Below, piece by piece: positions 8,340 through 13,629 of a DNA stretch of 13,629 nt. Within the stretch, counting starts at the first letter, position 1. Every line of letters starts with the position of its first letter. The DNA is taken from positions 1 through 13,629 of the forward strand of contig CAZXQI010000097.1 of the NCBI GenBank assembly GCA_964643005.1, given 5' to 3'. The translations under genes were made by a program, and so were the position numbers. Origin of the DNA: UBA6168 sp964643005. GTDB lineage: Bacteria > Bacteroidota > Bacteroidia > Chitinophagales > Saprospiraceae. The notes beneath the pieces were generated by a model, which ran no database searches, had not been told where the DNA came from, and saw only the letters and a list, made by a program, of their open reading frames with translations.

Positions 8340-8364
8340 TACAGCGCCCCGCGCACTCCCGCAG
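8315..8364 (-). terminator. Probable terminator after the exonuclease gene, or ppk2 leader attenuator
   Basis: CTGCGGGA (8332-8339) and TCCCGCAG (8357-8364) make a perfect 8-bp stem around a GC-rich 17-base loop that can fold further. On the minus strand the hairpin is followed, 10 bases later, by seven T (8315-8321). It starts 11 bases after the exonuclease stop and ends 22 bases before the ppk2 start. The distance between stem and T-run is longer than in a textbook terminator. Confidence 0.5.
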
Positions 8365-8370
8365 AAACGC

Positions 8371-8378
8371 CAAAGTTA
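8371..8378 (-). promoter_or_regulatory. Candidate -7 box for ppk2, overlapping the exonuclease stop
   Basis: The minus strand reads TAACTTTG, an exact match to the Bacteroidota -7 consensus and a common form of it. Its first three bases are the exonuclease stop codon (TAA, 8376-8378). Transcription would begin near the upstream hairpin arm and give a ppk2 leader of roughly 70 bases. No -33 TTG is visible at the expected distance, and half the box is fixed by the stop codon, so chance is a real possibility. Confidence 0.35.
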
Positions 8379-9203
8379 TGTCGTCCCCTGCTTCTTACTC
8401 CGCTCGTATTCCTTCATCAGGTTGCGGATAATCCTTTTCACCTGCACAGAAAACTCCTTGCTCAGAATCCAGTGCCCATAGTTGAACTCCCTGTCCAACA
8501 CCTTCAGCACCGGCTCCCCAAGGTACTTCCCAAAGTTAAAGACCACTTCCCCATGCTCGTTGTACTTCAGTCTGTTCGTCACGTCAATCGTTCCCGTATC
8601 CTGCGTGAAGTCGTGCAGCGCCTGCACATTCTCGCGGATAGGCTCCGGCGTGACATTGCCGTCGTCGTCCCTGTAGTCCACGTTTTCATAGCGCTTCAGT
8701 TGGCCCTGAAAAACGTCCACCGTCGCGCGGATATCCGCCATGGCGTCGTGGGCGTCCTCCAATTCCTTGTTGCAGTAAAAGCGCAGCGCCGCCTTCAGAT
8801 TGCGAGGCTCCATTTTGTAAAAAATCCGCTGGGCATCCACCAGCCTTCTCTTCTCGACCTCGAATTCAAAACCGGCGCGGGCAAACTCCTCCATGAGCAG
8901 GGGCAAATCGAAGCGACTGATATTGTAGCCCGCCAGGTCGGCGTCTCCGATGAAGTCGAAAAGCTGCTGAGCCACCTGCGCAAAAACGGGCTTGTTGGCT
9001 ACGTCCTTCGGCGTGATTCCGTGGACGCCCATCGCCTCCGCCGAAATCGGAATGCCCGGATTGACCATCAGTTCCAGCTCTTCCGGCTCTCCGCCATTTT
9101 TTAAATATTTAATGAGTGCAATCTGGATAATCCGATCCCGAATGACGTTCAGGCCGGTGGATTCGATGTCAAAAAAACAAAGGTCTTTTTCTAAAAAATT
9201 CAT
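8376..9203 (-). CDS. DEDDh 3'-5' exonuclease with ExoX-like C-terminal domain
   Basis: A 275-aa protein of the DnaQ/RNase T-like exonuclease superfamily, which removes nucleotides from DNA 3' ends with two metal ions. All catalytic positions are visible: D12 and E14 in FFDIESTGL (ExoI), D99 in AGYNISRFDLPLL (ExoII), H152 and D157 in DAHDAMADI (ExoIII, the DEDDh form). After the nuclease domain (to about 175) and an acidic linker comes a second region (about 215-265) with FGKYLGEPVLKVL and YGHWIL, which resembles the short C-terminal domain of exodeoxyribonuclease X. The protein is therefore more likely a stand-alone repair exonuclease than the polymerase III epsilon subunit. The ATG at 9203 opens directly into the nuclease fold. 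It ends 83 bases before ppk2. Confidence 0.93.
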   Translation of the reverse strand: MNFLEKDLCFFDIESTGLNVIRDRIIQIALIKYLKNGGEPEELELMVNPGIPISAEAMGVHGITPKDVANKPVFAQVAQQLFDFIGDADLAGYNISRFDLPLLMEEFARAGFEFEVEKRRLVDAQRIFYKMEPRNLKAALRFYCNKELEDAHDAMADIRATVDVFQGQLKRYENVDYRDDDGNVTPEPIRENVQALHDFTQDTGTIDVTNRLKYNEHGEVVFNFGKYLGEPVLKVLDREFNYGHWILSKEFSVQVKRIIRNLMKEYERSKKQGTT

Positions 9204-9582
9204 TTAAAAAATTGAGTAAGGTGAAAGCTTGTTGTCAGTTTCCCGTAGTTGTGCGTTCGTGTACAATGTCTTTTTTTTCTAAAAAACTCCGTATTCTTTT
9301 CCCAATGGCGCCTGGTCGTTCCCGCTGTTTCCGGCAGCGTCCTTTCTATTTTTTTATTTAAAAATAGCCGCAGGGATGGTTCGCATCTTTTCTTTTGTAT
9401 TGCGTCTTTCCTCTCCATTTCCCCCTCCCCTCTTGCGATTTCTCTTGGGGAAATCTCCGTCCCCCCCGCTCATCGCCTTCCAAATTCATGGCCGCTACCT
9501 GCAATTCCCACCGCTGTGAAGCATTGACACTGAGGCGTAAAATTAGTTGAATTTCGGGCATTGGCTTCCGCAGGCTCTGTCT
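9204..9582. other. 379-base gap without a convincing gene
   Basis: This gap separates apbE from the exonuclease gene. Short open frames exist on the minus strand but none resembles a protein I know. The plus strand is strongly pyrimidine-rich at about 9386-9470 (long C/T runs, including seven C). Two small inverted repeats are present: CGCTG/CAGCG at 9323-9339 and an AT-only-loop hairpin CTATTTTT/AAAAATAG at 9346-9367. No terminator after apbE and no clear TAnnTTTG box before the exonuclease gene were found. Confidence 0.6.
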
Positions 9583-10674
9583 TCAGTCTTTGAGCAGCAT
9601 CTTTTCCACACCCTCCGTGTATTTGGTCAGCAGATTCCCCTTTTCATCGCTGTAGATAAACAGCGCCTCAATTCCCTGCGGCCCCAGCTGGCGAGCCAGC
9701 TCGAAAGCCTCCTCTAATCCCAGCACCATAAAACCCGTGGCAAAGGCGTCTGGCTCGACGCAATTTTTCCCGAAAACCGAAACGCTCAGCAAGCTGCTCT
9801 TCTCCGAAAATCCGCTGCGAGGGTCAATGATATGGCTGTATCTGGCGCCGTCTATTTCGTGGAAATTGCGGTAATTCCCCGAAGTCGCCACCGACATATT
9901 TTCGAGCAGAACCTTCAGGGTCACGTCCGTCAGTTCGGCGTCGGCGCGCGGCGTATTAACCCCGATAGTCCACCAGCCGCCGGAAGGGTTTTTCCCCCTG
10001 GCGCGCACTTCCCCGCCGATGTCCACCATGTAATCGCCGATCCCGTTGAGTTCGAGAAATTCGCCAATGGCGTCGGCGCCGTATCCCTTGCCAATGCCGC
10101 CGAAGTCGAGTTGCACGCCAGGCGAAGATTTTTTCAACACGGCATAGCCCAGATGGTCGAGCACCTGAACCTTTTCAAATCCCACATACGCCATCAGGGA
10201 ATCCACCCGCAGGCTGTCCACCTTTTTCACCGCATCGTGGGGCGTATAGCCAAAGCCCCAGTAATTCACTAAGGGCATTATTGTCGGGTCGAATGCCTGT
10301 CGGGTCAGTTGATTGGCCACCTTCGCAGACAGCAGATTGGCGTAAAAATGCCGGTTGGGTACCTCCCCGCATTTGCGGAGATCGGCGACACAGTCGGCAT
10401 AAGCCCCAAAGCGCATCCCCAATTCGAATGCGCTGTCCGCCTGATTGAACCGGGAAATGGTGGAAGTGGGAATGTAGGTGGAAATCTCATTATTCACAGC
10501 CTGAAAAACGGAATCAATGCCCGCCTTAAAAATCCTGTTCAGGCTGTCCCGATAAGCGACCTTGTAATAGGTTCCCATCGTCTCCCCCTGGATAACGAGG
10601 TAGTTGGGCGATTGATCCCGCCGACAGGCAGTCAGCAGGGAAACGAGGGCAAGCAGGAAAAGAGCATTTTTCAT
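9583..10674 (-). CDS. apbE: FAD:protein FMN transferase, ApbE family lipoprotein
   Basis: A 363-aa enzyme that uses FAD and Mg2+ to attach FMN covalently to a threonine of target proteins such as NqrB/NqrC, RnfG or other FMN-binding-domain proteins. The N-terminus is a lipoprotein signal with lipobox LTAC and acylated C17, so it acts outside the cytoplasmic membrane. ApbE motifs in order: GETMGT (30-35), DFGGIGKGYGAD (190-201), GEVRARG, the SVATSGNYRNF and YSHIIDPRSG pair, and the metal-site segment EPDAFATG (307-314). The length is normal and nothing is broken. No target flavoprotein gene lies in the window. The gene stands alone, with gaps of 379 and 361 bases on its two sides, divergent from the CHAT-type relic. 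The ATG at 10674 opens directly into the signal peptide. Confidence 0.97.
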   Translation of the reverse strand: MKNALFLLALVSLLTACRRDQSPNYLVIQGETMGTYYKVAYRDSLNRIFKAGIDSVFQAVNNEISTYIPTSTISRFNQADSAFELGMRFGAYADCVADLRKCGEVPNRHFYANLLSAKVANQLTRQAFDPTIMPLVNYWGFGYTPHDAVKKVDSLRVDSLMAYVGFEKVQVLDHLGYAVLKKSSPGVQLDFGGIGKGYGADAIGEFLELNGIGDYMVDIGGEVRARGKNPSGGWWTIGVNTPRADAELTDVTLKVLLENMSVATSGNYRNFHEIDGARYSHIIDPRSGFSEKSSLLSVSVFGKNCVEPDAFATGFMVLGLEEAFELARQLGPQGIEALFIYSDEKGNLLTKYTEGVEKMLLKD

Positions 10675-11035
10675 ATAAGGAGGCGTATTTGTGTTTTTGT
10701 AAACCTACAGCGACTGCACGAATTAAAATCCTCATCTCCATCGCACACTCGCAGTCGCCGGACTTTCAGACAGATCACACCCGTCCATTAAACCATCCCG
10801 ACCAATATATGCATTGTAAATTTCCTGGCGCGGAGCGGTCTTGCATTTTGGTGAATGTTCTGAAAAGTCGGGCAATTTTACAAAAAAGAAGAAACAGCCC
10901 TCAGATTCTTTTTGTCAAACTTTTTTGGCAGGAGTTTCCCCAATACCAAATACTGCGGCTCACATTAAAAACATGCGCTTTTACCTGGCATTTACTATTT
11001 TGCCGAATCAAACAATCAGATAAAAAACCAAGGCC
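10675..11035. other. 361-base gap between apbE and the CHAT-type relic
   Basis: Divergent intergenic region that should carry the apbE promoter and any old promoter of the plus-strand relic. Small open frames here (for example a 121-codon one from 10689) do not resemble proteins and run through AT-rich, low-complexity sequence. A 7-bp inverted repeat, CGACTGC (10711-10717) and GCAGTCG (10751-10757), is separated by 33 bases. On the minus strand, TATATTGG near 10805-10812 is one mismatch from TAnnTTTG and could serve apbE, but it is weak. Confidence 0.5.
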
Positions 11036-11509
11036 ATGCCGCATCTTTTCCTAACCTGCGCCAATTCTCATTCTCAGAAAGACTTCCTGCCCGGGCTACA
11101 GGAGGAAGACGACAAAACCTACAGCATCCTTTCTCCCAGAGAGAAAAAAGGGCGCTACCGGCTCATACGAGATTCACGCATTTCCCCTGGTAAAATAATA
11201 GAGCATCTCCAGCGCCACTAGGACGAGATTGTCCAGTTCCACTACTGCGGCTACGCCGGGCAAAGCCTTCTGAAACTACGCAACGGGCGATGTCAGAAGG
11301 AGAAAAATCAATACGCGTTTGGAACACAGCATCCTAATACCGCAAAAAGATACTCTAATCTGGCGTCTGTATTACTCGATCTGGGTCGAAAAGAAGAAGC
11401 AAGAGCGCTCTTTGTAAAGGCCTGCCAGATATTTCACGATTGCCTGGGAGCAGAGCATCCATATACAAAAGGTGTGAAAGAGTGACTGGAATATTTGGAT
11501 AACAGCTAA
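11036..11509 (+). pseudogene. Decayed CHAT-like domain fused to a single TPR; internal deletion and two stops
   Basis: One reading frame of 157 codons can be read from ATG 11036 to TAA 11507-11509, interrupted by TAG (11219-11221, codon 62) and TGA (11483-11485, codon 150). Codons 1-82 resemble the start of CHAT-type protease-like domains in Bacteroidota: MPHLFLTCANS, a QEEDD stretch, then DEIVQFHYCGYAGQSLLKL. The usual GHA motif reads GYA, so the likely catalytic His is now Tyr. Codons 96-150 are a kinesin-light-chain-type TPR: GTQHPNTAKRYSNLASVLLD, GRKEEARALF, LGAEHPYTK. Intact relatives, as I recall them, carry the rest of CHAT, often a STAND NTPase, and many TPRs in between; all that is missing. 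Each stop is one substitution from a sense codon (AAG or CAG to TAG; TGG to TGA). The gene was probably a conflict or signalling protein and is now non-functional. Two tiny genes is the weaker alternative. Confidence 0.68.
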
Positions 11510-11520
11510 AAGACAAAACC

Positions 11521-11586
11521 AACGCCTCCTGACACCGCCCGCCTGAAGCGCCTTGTCTTTTCCAATCTTAAATCCTGAGGGGCGTT
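11521..11586. terminator. Possible bidirectional terminator between relic and hydrolase
   Basis: The arms AACGCCTCCT (11521-11530) and AGGGGCGTT (11578-11586) pair over about 9 bp with one bulged base, around a long 47-base loop. On the plus strand the stem is followed by TCTGTTTTTGG. On the minus strand it is followed by GGTTTTGTCTTTT. It sits in the convergent gap between the relic stop (11509) and the hydrolase stop (11626). The long loop lowers confidence. Confidence 0.4.
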
Positions 11587-11625
11587 TCTGTTTTTGGTTC
11601 CTGCGATTTTATCGTTGATTTGAAA

Positions 11626-12537
11626 CTACCCGATAAAGGCTACCACCTTTTCAACGACTTCGGCCTGTCTCATCAGTTTGAAATGGCCGTAGCCTTCCGT
11701 AACCAGCAGGTCGGTGTTTTCGCATTTTTCAAAAAAGATTTCGGCGGATTTAAAGGAGACCGAGCGATCTAACTTGTCGTGGACGATGAGTATCCGTCCG
11801 ACATGCGCTCTTTGAAGGGCCTGCACTGCGTCCGTGTCGGCGATGCTCAGGCCGTCCAATTGCGCTTCCATGTTGCGATGGAAAATGGCTCTGGCGCGGA
11901 GGGGGAGCCGGATGATCTTTTCAAACTGGGCGATCACCCGCCGGTTGCTGGCGGGAACGGCGACGAGCGCTAATTTTTCGAGTTGAATGGTATTGTCTAA
12001 ATAAGCCAGGGCAAAGGCTGTCGTGGCGCCGCCAAAGGAGTGGGCGATGATGCCGCTGACTGAGCCGGCCTTTTCGATGGCGGCTTTTACGGCGCCGGCA
12101 AAGTCTAACCAGTTGGTGCGGCGTCCGCCGGAATCGCCGTGGGCGGGGCCGTCGAAGGCGACCACGCGATATCCCGCCTTCAGCAATCCGGGCACGAAAC
12201 TGCGCAGGGCTGTTCCTCTGGATTCCCAGCCGTGGACGAGCAGAATGGTCTTTTCGCCCTGGCCCCATTCGTAATATTTCAGGCTAATCCCGCCGTAGGG
12301 CATCTCCGACCGGCGGGCGCCCTCGATCCACTCATCGCTGGTCTTGTGGACGGCCCGGATGTGGGGCGTCGAAAATAATCGCTCTGCCAACTGCGCTGCT
12401 TTAGAGGGAAAAAGTCTTCCGAGACTGGCGAAGGCGAGGGGGAACAGCTTAAAATAGAAAGGGATTTTCTGCCTCGTTTCTGCCGTCGTCTCCGGCGGCG
12501 CCGGCGGTAGTATCTCGATATTTTTTGTTGAAATCAT
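11626..12537 (-). CDS. Alpha/beta-hydrolase fold protein
   Basis: A 303-aa serine hydrolase-type protein; the substrate is unknown. After an N-terminal helical segment (about 20-75) the fold opens with ILLVHGW, the oxyanion region. The nucleophile elbow is AHSFGG with S167, where the first Gly of the usual GxSxG is replaced by Ala. The acid is probably D257 in HDKLDRSV (D254 is a nearby alternative), and the catalytic base is H285 in GYGHFKLM. No signal peptide is seen. The frame extends upstream to an ATG at 12669, but I chose 12537 (MISTKNIEIL) because the extra 44 residues look unprotein-like and contain the dispersed element of copy 2. It is divergent from folK (177-base gap) and convergent with the CHAT-type relic. 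Esterase, thioesterase or lipase activity cannot be told apart here. Confidence 0.88.
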   Translation of the reverse strand: MISTKNIEILPPAPPETTAETRQKIPFYFKLFPLAFASLGRLFPSKAAQLAERLFSTPHIRAVHKTSDEWIEGARRSEMPYGGISLKYYEWGQGEKTILLVHGWESRGTALRSFVPGLLKAGYRVVAFDGPAHGDSGGRRTNWLDFAGAVKAAIEKAGSVSGIIAHSFGGATTAFALAYLDNTIQLEKLALVAVPASNRRVIAQFEKIIRLPLRARAIFHRNMEAQLDGLSIADTDAVQALQRAHVGRILIVHDKLDRSVSFKSAEIFFEKCENTDLLVTEGYGHFKLMRQAEVVEKVVAFIG

Positions 12538-12598
12538 TTTTGTGAAATGGCTGTGTTGGTTGATGCAGGGATTTTGAGGGAGACTCGCAGCGTTTATT

Positions 12599-12622
12599 TC
12601 CCGCGGATTACGCAGTTTTTTT
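12599..12622 (+). repeat. Dispersed intergenic element, copy 2
   Basis: Reads TCCCGCGGATTACGCAG followed by seven T. It aligns with copy 1 (8315-8339, minus strand) over its whole length with about four or five differences, and shares ACGCAG plus the T-run with copy 3. A further CGCAG lies 25 bases upstream (12586-12590). It sits in the divergent gap between the hydrolase and folK, with no coding reason for the similarity. Confidence 0.55.
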
Positions 12623-12698
12623 CTGTTGACCATAAATCCCCAAACATTAAAAAACCGCTCGCCATGCAATCTGGTTTAAATTTTAATCGGGGGAGAAT

Positions 12699-12706
12699 TA
12701 CATTTG
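12699..12706 (+). promoter_or_regulatory. Candidate -7 box for folK, near-leaderless start
   Basis: TACATTTG matches the Bacteroidota -7 consensus TAnnTTTG exactly. The folK ATG (12715) begins nine bases after it, so transcription would start only a few bases before the ATG or at it, giving an almost leaderless mRNA. The -33 region near 12672-12678 (TGGTTTA) is only a loose match. Confidence 0.5.
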
Positions 12707-12714
12707 CCGACATT

Positions 12715-13215
12715 ATGACGAGCCTGAAAAAGACATATCTCCTCACCGGCGCCAATCTCGGCGACCGCATCGGCACATTGGAGGCGGCCAGGGAAATGAT
12801 TGCGCGGGAAATAGGCAGGGTGACCAAACGCTCCGAGATTTACGAAACGCAGGCCTGGGGAGTCGCCGACCAGCCCGACTACGTGAATCAGGCATTAGAG
12901 CTGGCGACCAGCTTTTCGGCGCAGGAAGTTTTGGAAAAAATCCTGGGCATCGAAGCGGCATTGGGGCGGGTTCGGCGCAGTAAGTGGGAGTCGAGGCCGA
13001 TTGACATAGACATTCTTTTTTATGAAAATGAAGTCCTGAATTTGCCGCATCTGATTCTTCCGCATCCGCATCTGCACCGCCGGAATTTTGCGCTCATCCC
13101 CATGCTGGAAATTGCACCGGACTTCGTGCATCCCGTTTTTCAAAAAACCATTGAAGAATTGTACGATCAGTCGGAGGACGGGCTTGACGTGGTTCTACTG
13201 GATTTGAAGGTCTGA
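12715..13215 (+). CDS. folK: 6-hydroxymethyl-7,8-dihydropterin pyrophosphokinase (HPPK)
   Basis: A 166-aa cytoplasmic enzyme that transfers pyrophosphate from ATP to 6-hydroxymethyl-7,8-dihydropterin, the step before dihydropteroate synthase in folate synthesis. Seen: GANLGDR near the N-terminus (12-18), the YETQAWGVADQPDYVN segment (43-58), the core RRSKWESRPIDIDIL with Mg-binding D97 and D99, and LPHPHLHRRNF (115-125). The length is normal for a single-domain HPPK. The frame runs upstream to an ATG at 12547, but I chose 12715 because HPPK begins with a strand directly before GANLG, and because a -7-like box and the dispersed element lie in the extension. A deoxynucleoside kinase follows on the same strand after 191 bases, a pairing I recall as common in Bacteroidota. 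Confidence 0.95.
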   Translation: MTSLKKTYLLTGANLGDRIGTLEAAREMIAREIGRVTKRSEIYETQAWGVADQPDYVNQALELATSFSAQEVLEKILGIEAALGRVRRSKWESRPIDIDILFYENEVLNLPHLILPHPHLHRRNFALIPMLEIAPDFVHPVFQKTIEELYDQSEDGLDVVLLDLKV

Positions 13216-13277
13216 TTTTTTTGGAGAGTACGCAGGGCAGGCTCTTAGGGAGGGGTTTCCCCCAGATGATTTGCGAC

Positions 13278-13329
13278 GAAGGAGTAAATCAGGCCGGATT
13301 TACTTCGGACTTTAACGCAGATTTTTTTT
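13278..13329 (+). terminator. Hairpin with T8 run after folK
   Basis: AGTAAATC (13283-13290) and GATTTACT (13297-13304) form a perfect 8-bp stem with a 6-base loop, extendable by CGAA/TTCG with a small bulge. A run of eight T (13322-13329) follows on the plus strand, but 15 or more bases after the stem. It starts about 63 bases after the folK stop, and may end the folK transcript. The T-run is shared with dispersed element copy 3. Confidence 0.4.
13314..13329 (+). repeat. Dispersed intergenic element, copy 3 (3' part only)
   Basis: Reads AACGCAGA followed by eight T, matching the 3' half of copies 1 and 2 (TTGCGCAGA plus T7; TTACGCAG plus T7). The 5' CCCGC part is not recognisable here; a different hairpin (13283-13304) takes its place. 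It lies in the folK to deoxynucleoside kinase gap. Confidence 0.4.
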
Positions 13330-13406
13330 ATCGCCTTAAATAGTTGCCATTTTTTCAGGCATACATGCGGGGGTGTTTTCAGGGGAAAAAATTTGAAAAA
13401 GAAAAA

Positions 13407-13629
13407 ATGAAACCAGAGTCAACACATTCATCGGCGCAATATCCACAGGCGGGGGAGACCTATCCTTTTCCGCATGGCTTTATTGCGATAGAGGGGAATA
13501 TCGGCGCGGGGAAAACGACCCTGTGCAATATGATTGAGGACGAGTACAACTGCCGCCTCATCCTCGAGCAGTTTACGGACAATCCCTTTTTGCCCAATTT
13601 TTATGCAAATCCGGAGCGGTATGCGCTGC
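13407..13629 (+). CDS. Deoxynucleoside kinase, 5' part (runs off the window)
   Basis: Only the first 74 codons are present. The family phosphorylates deoxyadenosine, deoxyguanosine or related nucleosides for dNTP salvage in the cytoplasm. Seen: P-loop in IAIEGNIGAGKTTL (GNIGAGKTT at 30-38), and EQFTDNPFLPNFYANPERYA (54-73), where E54 fits the conserved Glu acting as catalytic base in this family. About 24 poorly structured residues precede the first strand, a longer lead than usual, but no later ATG precedes the P-loop. The start is preceded by an A-rich stretch without a Shine-Dalgarno. Whether it prefers dAdo or dGuo cannot be said without the rest of the gene. Confidence 0.92.
   Translation, partial: MKPESTHSSAQYPQAGETYPFPHGFIAIEGNIGAGKTTLCNMIEDEYNCRLILEQFTDNPFLPNFYANPERYAL

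Noticed and set aside
8472..9104. 210-codon plus-strand frame opposite the exonuclease gene
   Set aside because: Antisense shadow caused by GC-rich third positions; the minus strand has all the catalytic exonuclease motifs.
9200..9561. Short minus-strand frames of 72 and 67 codons in the 379-base gap
   Set aside because: They overlap each other in different frames, have low-complexity Lys/Arg/Gly content and show no recognisable domain.
10689..11054. 121-codon plus-strand frame before the CHAT-type relic
   Set aside because: It overlaps the relic in another frame, is rich in Cys, Ser and Arg without pattern, and has no family look.
11219..11485. Stop-codon readthrough or amber/opal recoding in the CHAT-type relic
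   Set aside because: Two different stop codons plus loss of the core domains and of the likely catalytic His fit decay better than programmed recoding.
12538..12669. N-terminal extension of the hydrolase to ATG 12669
   Set aside because: The 44 added residues cover the dispersed element and the folK upstream region and look untranslated.
12547..12714. N-terminal extension of folK to ATG 12547
   Set aside because: HPPK starts right before the GANLG strand; the extension contains the repeat element and the -7 box.
1..13629. CRISPR array, tRNA/rRNA gene, insertion sequence or intact defence operon
   Set aside because: I saw no regularly spaced repeats, cloverleaf-like sequence, transposase motifs or adjacent set of defence-type genes; the only defence-like sequence is the decayed CHAT-TPR relic.

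Overview
The window looks like chromosomal DNA of a member of the phylum Bacteroidota. The evidence is a secreted GH13 enzyme with a C-terminal type IX secretion (T9SS) sorting domain, absence of Shine-Dalgarno sequences before the starts, several TAnnTTTG-like -7 promoter boxes, and folK next to a deoxynucleoside kinase. The class Saprospiria (Lewinella/Haliscomenobacter type) is my best guess, resting mainly on the look of the 505-aa helical protein and of a CHAT-type gene relic. The phylum is well supported; the class is inference.

Layout, left to right. On the minus strand: metG (methionyl-tRNA synthetase, start corrected to 2148), an unrecognised 505-aa all-helical protein, and a 943-aa secreted alpha-amylase-family enzyme closed by a clear terminator. 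Next, also on the minus strand, come a likely two-gene unit ppk2-hslR (polyphosphate kinase 2 and an Hsp15-type S4 protein), a DEDDh exonuclease with an ExoX-like tail, a 379-base gap with no convincing gene, and the lipoprotein ApbE (FAD:protein FMN transferase). A second gap of 361 bases leads to a plus-strand gene relic at 11036-11509. It holds the front of a CHAT-like domain joined in one reading frame to a single C-terminal TPR, with two nonsense codons and the middle of the gene missing. It converges on a minus-strand alpha/beta hydrolase. From 12715 the plus strand carries folK, then the 5' end of a deoxynucleoside kinase that runs off the window.

Most of the window is housekeeping: translation (metG), ribosome rescue (hslR), polyphosphate/nucleotide balance (ppk2), DNA processing (exonuclease), flavinylation of exported proteins (apbE), folate synthesis (folK) and dNTP salvage (dNK). 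The amylase-family enzyme is the polysaccharide-use component. The items most worth a second look are the decayed CHAT-TPR gene, which was probably a STAND-type conflict or signalling protein; a short dispersed intergenic element (CGCAG followed by a run of T) present three times, twice next to hairpins; and the unrecognised 505-aa protein. I found no tRNA, rRNA, CRISPR array, insertion sequence or intact novel defence system.
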